Assembly (NCBI GenBank): GCA_963747515.1
Contig: CAVVFN010000003.1
Location: 372,001-436,000 of the forward strand
Origin: Mariniphaga sp963747515
GTDB lineage: Bacteria > Bacteroidota > Bacteroidia > Bacteroidales > Prolixibacteraceae
Direction of reading: 5' to 3'
DNA length: 64,000 bases
Shown here: one piece after another, positions 45,418 through 55,059 of the stretch
Position numbering within the stretch: position 1 is the stretch's first letter
How the letters are laid out: each line of letters starts with the position of its first letter
The notes under the pieces: generated by a model
Told to the model about the DNA's origin: nothing
Databases searched by the model: none
What the model saw: only the letters and a program-made list of their open reading frames with translations
Program-made: the position numbers and the translations under genes

Positions 45418-46146
45418 ATGATGAAAACTTTTGTATGCTTTTTAATGATTATTGGAATATATTCATTTTCACCGTTTTGTTTTTCTTCAGTACAGGCCGC
45501 ACATATACCTTCCCAAAAGCAAAAGGATAAATGGGAAGTATTATTTGATGGAACCGGAGTTGAAAAATGGAGGGGTATATCAGAAAAAGGATTTCCTGAG
45601 AGGGGTTGGAAAGTAGAAGATGGAATGTTATTTATTGCTCAAAAAGGAGGAGGAGATATTATTACCAAAGAAAAATACCACGATTTTGAATTGGTATTTC
45701 AGTTTAAATTAACAGAAAGTGCGAATAGTGGAATAAAATATTTTGTAGATACTTTAATTAACCAGGAAACAGGAAATATAGTATTTAATGGACCTGAATA
45801 TCAAATTATTGATGATTACAACAATCCTCATGTTAAAGACGATCCCAATGGATTAATCTCAACGGCATCTGCTTATCTGCTTTATGCGCCAAAAAATAAA
45901 AAGCTGAATCCCTCAGGACAATGGAATAGTGGAAAAATAGTTGCCAAAAAAGGGAAAGTCGAACATTGGTTAAATGGAGTGAAAGTATTAACATATACCC
46001 GTGGCAGTAAAGATTTTCTTAAAAGGAAAGCACAAACCAAATTTAAAGACGATATAAATTATGGTGAATTGGAAAACGGTCATATTCTAATAACTGATCA
46101 CAACGATAAAGTATATTTTAAGGAGATAAAAATTAAAAGATTGTAA
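45418..46146 (+). CDS. DUF1080 (3-keto-disaccharide hydrolase family) protein
   Basis: The 242-residue product has a signal peptide (ends near VQAAH) and a single DUF1080 domain of concanavalin-like fold: WEVLFDGTGVEKWRG at the first strand, GWKVEDGMLFI, GGGDIITKEKYHDFELVFQF, ANSGIKYFV, PEYQIIDD and a YFKEIKIKRL end. Family members hydrolyse 3-keto-glycosides or bind carbohydrate. It would act in the periplasm. The location next to a sugar-acid module and a Tat-signal relic of oxidoreductase style fits a 3-keto-sugar route, but that is inference. Confidence 0.85.
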   Translation: MMKTFVCFLMIIGIYSFSPFCFSSVQAAHIPSQKQKDKWEVLFDGTGVEKWRGISEKGFPERGWKVEDGMLFIAQKGGGDIITKEKYHDFELVFQFKLTESANSGIKYFVDTLINQETGNIVFNGPEYQIIDDYNNPHVKDDPNGLISTASAYLLYAPKNKKLNPSGQWNSGKIVAKKGKVEHWLNGVKVLTYTRGSKDFLKRKAQTKFKDDINYGELENGHILITDHNDKVYFKEIKIKRL

Positions 46147-46387
46147 AGAAGAACAACATATAGCAATGTAATAGGCTGAGTTTACGATTAGGATCCCCCT
46201 TTGATTAAGAATAATTTATATTGAAATATAAATTCAATTGTATATGAAAATGCTTGAATGACAAAATTTAATGATTATTGAATTGCAATTTTGGTGAATA
46301 AATACGTTTACCTGAAAAAAAATCCATTTTCTTTTTTTTGAACAAATTCAGTATTTCATTGGTATTCTAAATACTAATATCTACTCC

Positions 46388-48550
46388 ATGAAGTTATTTT
46401 TATTCTTTAAATTTTTTTTGGTGTTAAAAGCTTTTCAACTGGATAGGGGCAAATACTATATAAAAGCTTTAATTGAAAAACATTTAAATATTGAATATTT
46501 TAGAATATTTGTTATTGTTTTACTCATTTTATCAAACTTTACATTTGCCAGTGCCAACTCAAGCCTGAAATTTTTTTATACCAGGAACGAATTATTTTCA
46601 AGCATTGCTAAGGATGAATACTTATTAAATAGTAATGAATCTTTTGTTAAAGCTTATCAAATGCCTGCTTTAACTGTTACAAAAATCCAAAGCACTGGTC
46701 CAAATCCCGTTACTTCTTCCGGACAGGTGATTCAATATACAATTACAGTTGAGAATACCGGAAGCCAAACTCTCACGGGTATAATTATCAGTGATGAACT
46801 TAACGGCACAGCACTTGCACTGAGTGCTCCTTCCGGTGACGCCAACTCAGACGGGAACCTTGATGTAGGGGAAACCTGGACTTATACTGCAAGCTACACC
46901 GTTACCCAGGCAGACATTGACGCAGGCAATGACCTGGTAAACCAGGTTTCAGTAATCACAACCGAAGTTCCCGGCCCGACTGCCAATAGCGCAACCACAC
47001 CGTTAAGCTCCACTGCAGGGCTGACTGTTGAAAAAAACCAGACCAGTGGCCCAAATCCTGTAACCGCAGCCGGAGATGTACCGGAATATACAATTACAGT
47101 TGAGAATACCGGAAGCCAAACTCTCACGGGTATAATTATCAGTGATGAACTTAACGGCACAGCACTTGCACTGAGTGCTCCTTCCGGTGACGCCAACTCA
47201 GACGGGAACCTTGATGTAGGGGAAACCTGGACTTATACTGCAAGCTACACCGTTACCCAGGCAGACATTGACGCAGGCAATGACCTGGTAAACCAGGTTT
47301 CAGTAATCACAACCGAAGTTCCCGGCCCGACTGCCAATAGCGCAACCACACCGTTAAGCTCCACTGCAGGGCTGACTGTTGAAAAAAACCAGACCAGTGG
47401 CCCAAATCCTGTAACCGCAGCCGGAGATGTGCCGAAATATACAATTACAGTTGAGAATACCGGAAGCCAAACTCTCACGGGTTTAATTATCAGTGATGAA
47501 CTTAACGGCACAGCACTTGCACTGAGTGCTCCTTCCGGTGACGCCAACTCAGACGGGAACCTTGATGTAGGGGAAACCTGGACTTATACTGCAAGCTACA
47601 CCGTTACCCAGGCAGACATTGACGCAGGCAATGACCTGGTAAACCAGGTTTCAGTAATCACAACCGAAGTTCCCGGCCCGACTGCCAATAGCGCAACCAC
47701 ACCGTTAAGCTCCACTGCAGGGCTGACTGTTGAAAAAAACCAGACCAGTGGCCCAAATCCTGTAACCGCAGCCGGAGATGTGCCGAAATATACAATTACA
47801 GTTGAGAATACCGGAAGCCAAACTCTCACGGGTTTAATTATCAGTGATGAACTTAACGGCACAGCACTTGCACTGAGTGCTCCTTCCGGTGACGCCAACT
47901 CAGACGGGAACCTTGATGTAGGGGAAACCTGGACTTATACTGCAAGCTACACCGTTACCCAGGCAGACATTGACGCAGGCAATGACCTGGTAAACCAGGT
48001 TTCAGTAATCACAACCGAAGTTCCCGGCCCGACTGCCAATAGCGCAACCACACCGTTAAGCTCCACTGCAGGGCTGACTGTTGAAAAAAACCAGACCGGT
48101 GGCCCAAATCCTGTAACCGCAGCCGGAGATGTGCCGGAATATACAATTACAGTTGAGAATACCGGAAGCCAAACTCTCACGGGTATAATTATCAGTGATG
48201 AACTTAACGGCACAGCACTTGTACTGAGTGCTCCTTCCGGTGACGCCAACTCAGACGGGAACCTTGATGTAGGGGAAACCTGGACTTATACTGCAAGCTA
48301 CACCGTTACCCAGGCAGACATTGACGCAGGCAATGACCTGGTAAACCAGGTTTCAGTAATCACAACCGAAGTTCCCGGCCCGACTGCCAATAGCGCAACC
48401 ACACCGTTAAGCTCCACTGCAGGGCTGACTGTTGAAAAAAACCAGACCGGTGGCCCAAATCCTGTAACCGCAGCCGGAGATGTGCCGGAATATACAATTA
48501 CAGTTGAGAATACCGGAAGCCAAACTCTCACGGGTAGTAATTATCAGTGA
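46388..48550 (+). CDS. Giant T9SS adhesin, N-terminal part (frame broken by one base)
   Basis: First 720 codons of a gene whose full span is 46388-54080. The start region has a long hydrophilic leader then a hydrophobic segment (about residues 38-55), which would be the signal. From residue 95 come repeats of about 117 residues of DUF11/DUF7507 type (VTKIQSTGPNPVTSSGQV, YTITVENTGSQTLTG, DVGETWTYTASYTVTQ). In the sixth repeat an extra G at 48537 turns GGT ATA ATT into GGT AGT AAT, giving the tail SNYQ and a stop at 48550. Without that base the product would have about 2563 residues. Read error, phase switch or true decay cannot be told apart here. Confidence 0.8.
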   Translation: MKLFLFFKFFLVLKAFQLDRGKYYIKALIEKHLNIEYFRIFVIVLLILSNFTFASANSSLKFFYTRNELFSSIAKDEYLLNSNESFVKAYQMPALTVTKIQSTGPNPVTSSGQVIQYTITVENTGSQTLTGIIISDELNGTALALSAPSGDANSDGNLDVGETWTYTASYTVTQADIDAGNDLVNQVSVITTEVPGPTANSATTPLSSTAGLTVEKNQTSGPNPVTAAGDVPEYTITVENTGSQTLTGIIISDELNGTALALSAPSGDANSDGNLDVGETWTYTASYTVTQADIDAGNDLVNQVSVITTEVPGPTANSATTPLSSTAGLTVEKNQTSGPNPVTAAGDVPKYTITVENTGSQTLTGLIISDELNGTALALSAPSGDANSDGNLDVGETWTYTASYTVTQADIDAGNDLVNQVSVITTEVPGPTANSATTPLSSTAGLTVEKNQTSGPNPVTAAGDVPKYTITVENTGSQTLTGLIISDELNGTALALSAPSGDANSDGNLDVGETWTYTASYTVTQADIDAGNDLVNQVSVITTEVPGPTANSATTPLSSTAGLTVEKNQTGGPNPVTAAGDVPEYTITVENTGSQTLTGIIISDELNGTALVLSAPSGDANSDGNLDVGETWTYTASYTVTQADIDAGNDLVNQVSVITTEVPGPTANSATTPLSSTAGLTVEKNQTGGPNPVTAAGDVPEYTITVENTGSQTLTGSNYQ

Positions 48551-50180
48551 TGAACTTAACGGCACAGCACTTGCACTGAGTGCTCCTTCCGGTGACGCCA
48601 ACTCAGACGGGAACCTTGATGTAGGGGAAACCTGGACTTATACTGCAAGCTACACCGTTACCCAGGCAGACATTGACGCAGGCAATGACCTGGTAAACCA
48701 GGTTTCAGTAATCACAACCGAAGTTCCCGGCCCGACTGCCAATAGCGCAACCACACCGTTAAGCTCCACTGCAGGGCTGACTGTTGAAAAAAACCAGACC
48801 GGTGGCCCAAATCCTGTAACCGCAGCCGGAGATGTGCCGGAATATACAATTACAGTTGAGAATACCGGAAGCCAAACTCTCACGGGTATAATTATCAGTG
48901 ATGAACTTAACGGCACAGCACTTGCACTGAGTGCTCCTTCCGGTGACGCCAACTCAGACGGGAACCTTGATGTAGGGGAAACCTGGACTTATACTGCAAG
49001 CTACACCGTTACCCAGGCAGACATTGACGCAGGCAATGACCTGGTAAACCAGGTTTCAGTAATCACAACCGAAGTTCCCGGCCCGACTGCCAATAGCGCA
49101 ACCACACCGTTAAGCTCCACTGCAGGGCTGACTGTTGAAAAAAACCAGACCGGTGGCCCAAATCCTGTAACCGCAGCCGGAGATGTGCCGGAATATACAA
49201 TTACAGTTGAGAATACCGGAAGCCAAACTCTCACGGGTATAATTATCAGTGATGAACTTAACGGCACAGCACTTGCACTGAGTGCTCCTTCCGGTGACGC
49301 CAACTCAGACGGGAACCTTGATGTAGGGGAAACCTGGACTTATACTGCAAGCTACACCGTTACCCAGGCAGACATTGACGCAGGCAATGACCTGGTAAAC
49401 CAGGTTTCAGTAATCACAACCGAAGTTCCCGGCCCGACTGCCAATAGCGCAACCACACCGTTAAGCTCCACTGCAGGGCTGACTGTTGAAAAAAACCAGA
49501 CCAGTGGCCCAAATCCTGTAACCGCAGCCGGAGATGTGCCGGAATATACAATTACAGTTGAGAATACCGGAAGCCAAACTCTCACGGGTATAATTATCAG
49601 TGATGAACTTAACGGCACAGCACTTGCACTGAGTGCTCCTTCCGGTGACGCCAACTCAGACGGGAACCTTGATGTAGGGGAAACCTGGACTTATACTGCA
49701 AGCTACACCGTTACCCAGGCAGACATTGACGCAGGCAATGACCTGGTAAACCAGGTTTCAGTAATCACAACCGAAGTTCCCGGCCCGACTGCCAATAGCG
49801 CAACCACACCGTTAAGCTCCACTGCAGGGCTGACTGTTAAAAAAAACCAGACCGGTGGCCCAAATCCTGTAACCGCAGCCGGAGATGTGCTGGAATATAC
49901 AATTACAGTTGAGAATACCGGAAGCCAAACTCTCACCGGAGTAATTATCAGCGATGAACTTAACGGCACAGCACTTGCACTGAGTGCTCCTTCCGGTGAC
50001 GCCAACTCAGACGGGAATCTTGATGTAGGGGAAACCTGGACTTATACGATCAGCTATATTGTTACCCAGCAAGATATAAACAGTGAAAATAATCTTTTGA
50101 ATAGTGCAATAGTTACTACATCTGAAGGAGCCACCGGTACCGATAACGAAACGGTGACTGTAAGCCGGAATTCAGAACTT
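46670..50180 (+). repeat. Ten tandem 351-bp repeats in the adhesin gene
   Basis: Unit starts (CTGACTGTTG or a variant) fall at 46670, 47021, 47372, 47723, 48074, 48425, 48777, 49128, 49479 and 49830; every step is 351 bp apart from the 352-bp unit with the extra G. Inner units are nearly identical at DNA level (single differences such as AGTGG/GGTGG and ATAATT/TTAATT); the first and last units diverge. Each unit codes 117 residues. Such sameness suggests recent duplication or gene conversion. Confidence 0.95.
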
Positions 50181-53100
50181 AAAATTAATAAAACAGCTTC
50201 TCCAACAACCTACAATGCCGTGGGAGAAGAAATAACCTACAACATAGTTGTAGGAAACACAGGGAATGTAACCCTTTCCAATGTTTCTGTAACCGATCCA
50301 CTTACAGGACTCAGCAGCACTATTGCCACCCTTGCTCCCGGGGGAAGTGAAACTTTAACAGAAACCTATGCGGTTACTCAGACAGATATCAATTCGGGCA
50401 GCATAACCAACACCGTTTCGGTTTCAGGCAGCGACCCTGGAGGAGAAACTGTAACCGGCAGCGCAGAAGCCGTTGTAACCGGCAGCCAGAATGCGGGACT
50501 CTCAGTCACAAAAACAGCTTCTCCTACAACCTACAATACCGTGGGAGAAGAAATAACCTACACCATAGTTGTAGGAAACACAGGGAATGTATCCCTTTCC
50601 AATGTTTCTGTAACCGATCCACTTACAGGACTCAGCAGCACTATTGCCACCCTTGCTCCCGGGGGAAGTGAAACTTTAACAGAAACCTATGCGGTTACTC
50701 AGACAGATATCAATTCGGGCAGCATAACCAACACCGTTTCGGTTTCAGGCAGCGACCCTGGAGGAGAAACTGTAACCGGCAGCGCAGAAGCCGTTGTAAC
50801 CGGCAGCCAGAATGCGGGACTCTCAGTCACAAAAACAGCTTCTCCAACAACCTACAATACCGTGGGAGAAGAAATAACCTACACCATAGTTGTAGGAAAC
50901 ACAGGGAATGTAACCCTTTCCAATGTTTCTGTAACCGATCCACTTACAGGACTCAGCAGCACTATTGCCACCCTTGCTCCCGGGGGAAGTGAAACTTTAA
51001 CAGAAACCTATGCGGTTACGCAGGCTGATATCAATTCGGGCAGCATAACCAACACCGTTTCGGTTTCAGGCAGCAACCCTGGTGGAGAAACTGTAACCGG
51101 CAGCGCAGAAGCCGTTGTAACCGGCAGCCAGAATGCGGGACTCTCAGTCACAAAAACAGCTTCTCCAACAACCTACAATACCGTGGGAGAAGAAATAACC
51201 TACACCATAGTTGTAGGAAACACAGGGAATGTATCCCTTTCCAATGTTTCAGTAATCGATCCACTTACAGGACTCAGCAGCACTATTGCCACCCTTGCTC
51301 CCGGCGGAAGTGAAACTTTAACAGAAACCTATGCGGTTACGCAGGCTGATATCAATTCGGGCAGCATAACCAACACCGTTTCGGTTTCAGGCAGCGACCC
51401 CGGTGGAGAAACTGTAACCGGCAGCGCAGAAGCCGTTGTAACCGGCAGCCAGAATGCGGGACTCTCAGTCACAAAAACAGCTTCTCCAACAACCTACAGT
51501 AATGTGGGAGATGAAATAACTTATACAATAGTTGTAGAAAATACAGGGAATGTTACCCTCACAGATATTGAAGTAGTCGATCCTCTTACTGGAATGAATG
51601 AAACAGTCGGAAGTATAAATCCCGGAGCCTCAAGAAATTTCTCATCATCATATGCTGTAACCCTTCAAGATTTAAATGAAAGAAGTGTGAGCAATTACGT
51701 TACGGTTTCGGGTAGTTATAATAACACAACCATAAATGACAATGCTGTAGCCACAGTTACCGCATTATTGCCTCCAATAGCCAATGATGACAGCAGTGAA
51801 GATAATGTTTCGGGAAATAGTGTAGTTGTACCTGTTCTTGAAAACGATATATTGAATGATGGTTCTCAGGCGTTACCAGGATTGGTTTCTGTTGATTTAA
51901 ATTTTTCAGCAGAAGGTATTCAGTCGGAATTGATTGTAGTGGGTGAAGGCAGATGGAACTACAGTACGCAAAGGGGACAGTTAACTTTTACTCCTGAAAT
52001 AGGTTTTACTGCCGATCCGTTACCTTTTCCCTATCAGTTAACAGAGATCTCTACAGGATTGAAAGATACTGCTTTTGTTAAAATTGGTTACAACCAGGGA
52101 GAACCGTTTGCTTTTAATGACATCATTACAGGTGTTGCACCAGGTGATGCCGCTAACATCAATGTTCTTGTGAATGACAAGTTAAGCGATGGTTCTCAGG
52201 CGTTGATAAATCTGGTAACACTCGATCTTGATCCTGTTCTGCCTGGGGTTCAGTTGGAAATTATTGTTCCGGGAGAAGGAAGCTGGGTACTTAATCCTGT
52301 AACAGGTGATGTACTGTTTACCCCACTGACTGGTTTTACCACCGATCCTACACCCCTGGTTTATTCCCTGACAGAAATACTTACCGGCATTAGTGACAAC
52401 GGCACCATTATAGTTGGATATGAAGAAGTTCCTCCGCTGGCATTGGATGATATCAGTTATGAAAATACACCAGGCGATACCGTTATTGTTAATATTCTTG
52501 AAAATGATGAACTAAGTGATGGAACTCAGGCAATGACAGATTGGGTCTCCATTGATTTAAATCCCTCTTTGCCAGGCGTACAGGAAGAACTTGTAGTTTC
52601 CGGAGTAGGAAAATGGAATTTAAATTCTTCAACAGCCGAAGTGACTTTTATTCCCTGGCCTGGATTTACCGGCACTACCGAACCGGCAACTTACAAATTA
52701 ACAGAAAATCTTACAGGGCTTAGCAACAATGCCCATATTATAATCGGTTATGGAGCCGAACCTCCTTTTGCTGCAGAAGATAGCAGCGGAGGTTTTTCCC
52801 CTGGAACAGCAGCAGAAATTAATATCCTGGAAAATGACAGGTTGAGTGATGGAACATCTGCAACTCCCCAACAGGTAAATATCGACCTTAATTTAACTGA
52901 GGCAGGAGTGCAGTCGGGTTTTGTTGCAGAAGGACAGGGAAGTTGGTTATATGTAAAGGAAAATGGGATATTGTCATTCACTCCACAGCCCGGTTTTTTT
53001 GACGATCCAACTCCTCTTACCTACAGGTTATGCAGTGTCTGGAATCCTTCTGTATGTGATGATGCTGATGTCATAATAGATTATGATCAGGAACTGACAG

Positions 53101-54080
53101 CCATCTCCATAGGTCTTGTGAAAACGGGATTATACAACCCGGCTGATACTGCCATTACCTACACGTTTGAAGTAACCAATACCGGTAATACTCCCGTGTG
53201 GGATATAGTAATAGTTGATGAACTCATTGGAATTAGTAATTTCTCTATAATGCCCGATACTTTAAATCCGGGTGCTTCAGGAACAACTGCTGCAACTTAT
53301 AAGGTTACTCAGGATGACAGGGACAGGGGAAGTGTCACCAATACAGCTCAGGCTTTGGCAAAAACCTACAATGGTGAATCAGTGGAAGATGTTTCAGGAA
53401 TTACTGTACAAGATGATGAACCAACCATAACTCTTCTTAATCAGGTTGCTTCAATTGCAGTGGAAAAGGAAGCTGTTCTGTTTTCATTTAAAGCTGTTTT
53501 AAATGAGGAAGTAGATTTTCGTATAAATGTTACCAACGATGGCAATGTGATTTTAACGGAGGTATTGATTGAAGATCCGCTTACTGGTTTTGAACAAAAT
53601 CTAGGTCAGCTTTTGCCGGGGGAGTCGGTAAGTTATTTAACGAGTTATGTTGTTCAACCTGATGATGAGTTGAACGGTATATTTGAGAATTCTGCAGTTG
53701 CAAGAGGTACTGCCCCTGATGAAAGTGGAGTAAAAGACAGCAGTACTGTAGTTGTTGAGGTTGAGCAATGTGAAATGGTAATTCCAACCGGATTCTCCCC
53801 AAATGATGACGGAATACAGGATACCTGGCGTATTAAATGCCTGGAAAAATATCCTGATGCAAGAATTGAAATTTTCAATCGATGGGGCAATCGTGTATTT
53901 GAAATGAAAAACTACGGGAATTCTGATGTACATGGAACATCGGATCTCTGGTGGGACGGTTACTCATCAAATAAAGGTACATTCGGCAGCAGCAGGCTTC
54001 CTGCCGGAACTTATTATTACATCCTTTATTTGCAGGAGGGCCGGGAACCGGTAAATGGTTTTATTTACCTGAACAGGTAA
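48480..54080 (+). CDS. Giant T9SS adhesin, C-terminal part with type B sorting domain
   Basis: The continuing frame of the adhesin; the coding meaning starts at about 48540 (VIISDELNGTALALS), and codons before that are out of frame with the gene. It carries four and a half more 351-bp DUF11 repeats, then five 107-residue repeats (KTASPTTYNTVGEEITYTIV), four 105-residue domains starting with PP-A-DD and a NDxLSDGxQA turn (51770-53090), and two diverged DUF11 domains. The end (about 53770-54080) is a T9SS type B/gliding-motility-type sorting domain: VIPTGFSPNDDGIQDTW, IEIFNRWGNRVFEM and GTYYYILYLQEGR. It should be exported by T9SS and held by the PorP/SprF partner next door. Confidence 0.88.
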   Translation: MCRNIQLQLRIPEAKLSRVVIISDELNGTALALSAPSGDANSDGNLDVGETWTYTASYTVTQADIDAGNDLVNQVSVITTEVPGPTANSATTPLSSTAGLTVEKNQTGGPNPVTAAGDVPEYTITVENTGSQTLTGIIISDELNGTALALSAPSGDANSDGNLDVGETWTYTASYTVTQADIDAGNDLVNQVSVITTEVPGPTANSATTPLSSTAGLTVEKNQTGGPNPVTAAGDVPEYTITVENTGSQTLTGIIISDELNGTALALSAPSGDANSDGNLDVGETWTYTASYTVTQADIDAGNDLVNQVSVITTEVPGPTANSATTPLSSTAGLTVEKNQTSGPNPVTAAGDVPEYTITVENTGSQTLTGIIISDELNGTALALSAPSGDANSDGNLDVGETWTYTASYTVTQADIDAGNDLVNQVSVITTEVPGPTANSATTPLSSTAGLTVKKNQTGGPNPVTAAGDVLEYTITVENTGSQTLTGVIISDELNGTALALSAPSGDANSDGNLDVGETWTYTISYIVTQQDINSENNLLNSAIVTTSEGATGTDNETVTVSRNSELKINKTASPTTYNAVGEEITYNIVVGNTGNVTLSNVSVTDPLTGLSSTIATLAPGGSETLTETYAVTQTDINSGSITNTVSVSGSDPGGETVTGSAEAVVTGSQNAGLSVTKTASPTTYNTVGEEITYTIVVGNTGNVSLSNVSVTDPLTGLSSTIATLAPGGSETLTETYAVTQTDINSGSITNTVSVSGSDPGGETVTGSAEAVVTGSQNAGLSVTKTASPTTYNTVGEEITYTIVVGNTGNVTLSNVSVTDPLTGLSSTIATLAPGGSETLTETYAVTQADINSGSITNTVSVSGSNPGGETVTGSAEAVVTGSQNAGLSVTKTASPTTYNTVGEEITYTIVVGNTGNVSLSNVSVIDPLTGLSSTIATLAPGGSETLTETYAVTQADINSGSITNTVSVSGSDPGGETVTGSAEAVVTGSQNAGLSVTKTASPTTYSNVGDEITYTIVVENTGNVTLTDIEVVDPLTGMNETVGSINPGASRNFSSSYAVTLQDLNERSVSNYVTVSGSYNNTTINDNAVATVTALLPPIANDDSSEDNVSGNSVVVPVLENDILNDGSQALPGLVSVDLNFSAEGIQSELIVVGEGRWNYSTQRGQLTFTPEIGFTADPLPFPYQLTEISTGLKDTAFVKIGYNQGEPFAFNDIITGVAPGDAANINVLVNDKLSDGSQALINLVTLDLDPVLPGVQLEIIVPGEGSWVLNPVTGDVLFTPLTGFTTDPTPLVYSLTEILTGISDNGTIIVGYEEVPPLALDDISYENTPGDTVIVNILENDELSDGTQAMTDWVSIDLNPSLPGVQEELVVSGVGKWNLNSSTAEVTFIPWPGFTGTTEPATYKLTENLTGLSNNAHIIIGYGAEPPFAAEDSSGGFSPGTAAEINILENDRLSDGTSATPQQVNIDLNLTEAGVQSGFVAEGQGSWLYVKENGILSFTPQPGFFDDPTPLTYRLCSVWNPSVCDDADVIIDYDQELTAISIGLVKTGLYNPADTAITYTFEVTNTGNTPVWDIVIVDELIGISNFSIMPDTLNPGASGTTAATYKVTQDDRDRGSVTNTAQALAKTYNGESVEDVSGITVQDDEPTITLLNQVASIAVEKEAVLFSFKAVLNEEVDFRINVTNDGNVILTEVLIEDPLTGFEQNLGQLLPGESVSYLTSYVVQPDDELNGIFENSAVARGTAPDESGVKDSSTVVVEVEQCEMVIPTGFSPNDDGIQDTWRIKCLEKYPDARIEIFNRWGNRVFEMKNYGNSDVHGTSDLWWDGYSSNKGTFGSSRLPAGTYYYILYLQEGREPVNGFIYLNR
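50190..51770 (+). repeat. Five 321-bp tandem repeats in the adhesin gene
   Basis: Units start at 50190, 50511, 50832, 51153 and 51474 (AAAACAGCTTCTCC marks each). Units 1-4 are nearly identical; unit 5 is diverged. Each codes 107 residues of DUF11-like fold, different in sequence from the 351-bp class before it. Confidence 0.92.
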
Positions 54081-54093
54081 AAAAGAATTTTAG

Positions 54094-55035
54094 ATGGAAA
54101 TGAAGAAACGAATCATAATCAAAGGACTGGGAATGTTGGCATTATTGCTTACAAGTACTATGGGATACGCACAACAGGAACCTATATTTACGCAATATAA
54201 TTTTAATACTCAGGTTATCAATCCTGCATATGCAGGTACATGGGATAATTTGGGATTTCTTGTTTTAGGAAGGCATCAGTGGGCAGGTATGGAAGGAGCC
54301 CCTAAAACATACACATTATCTATACAATCACCCACACGATTTAAAAACGTGTCGGTGGGACTAAATATCATATCGGATAAAGCAGGTTTTGAAAAACGAA
54401 CCTCAGCAAATGCTGATTATTCATACAGGTTAATATTAAATAACCAAAATTTTTTACGTCTGGGTTTAAAAGGCGGGATTACCAGTTATAGCGTAAATTT
54501 TTCTGAATATGTCGGATATCCCGGAGATCCGGCTGATCCGATGTTTATGGGTGAAATCGATAAAAAAATAATGCCTAACTTCGGCGTTGGAGCCTATTTG
54601 TATAGCAATGACTATTACCTGGGGTTCTCGGTTCCGAAAATATTGCAAAATGATTTTAAAACAAACTACACCAATTATTCAACTTCAGCAGAATTACGGC
54701 ATATGTATTTGTCAGGCGGTTATTTGTACAATTTTTCAGATGATGTTCAATTTAAGCCTACATTTCTAACACGTTTTGTTTGGGGGGCACCTGTTGTTTT
54801 TGATTTATCGGCAAATTTTTTGTTAAAGGAGATGGTATGGCTGGGTGCAAATTATCGGGTTAGTAATTCATTTGGTTTTGTAGCTCAATGGATTTTCGAT
54901 CATCAGTTAAGAATTGGTTACGCTGTGGAATTTACTACTGCACGACTTCAATCATTTCACAGCGGAACTCATGAAGTTATGATCTCATTCGAACTAAGTG
55001 AAAGGAGAAAATGGAGTTCACCCCGTATGTTTTAA
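54094..55035 (+). CDS. PorP/SprF-family T9SS membrane protein
   Basis: The 313-residue outer-membrane beta-barrel of the PorP/SprF family supports secretion or anchoring of proteins with type B sorting domains. A signal peptide (to about GYAQQ) is followed by the family opening EPIFTQYNFNTQVINPAYAG, then SVGLNIISDKAGFEKRTSAN and a C-terminal region with repeated aromatic barrel strands, GTHEVMISFEL. It begins 13 bp after the adhesin stop and ends 24 bp before an OmpA-like gene: the usual adhesin-PorP/SprF-OmpA order seen for SprB-like systems. Confidence 0.93.
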   Translation: MEMKKRIIIKGLGMLALLLTSTMGYAQQEPIFTQYNFNTQVINPAYAGTWDNLGFLVLGRHQWAGMEGAPKTYTLSIQSPTRFKNVSVGLNIISDKAGFEKRTSANADYSYRLILNNQNFLRLGLKGGITSYSVNFSEYVGYPGDPADPMFMGEIDKKIMPNFGVGAYLYSNDYYLGFSVPKILQNDFKTNYTNYSTSAELRHMYLSGGYLYNFSDDVQFKPTFLTRFVWGAPVVFDLSANFLLKEMVWLGANYRVSNSFGFVAQWIFDHQLRIGYAVEFTTARLQSFHSGTHEVMISFELSERRKWSSPRMF

Positions 55036-55059
55036 TTCAATGAATCAACAGGATTTGTT

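Noticed and set aside
46894..50005. A series of 100-codon minus-strand frames at a 351-bp spacing
   Set aside because: They are antisense shadows of the DUF11 repeats; their regular spacing follows from the repeat unit and they have no start or promoter context.
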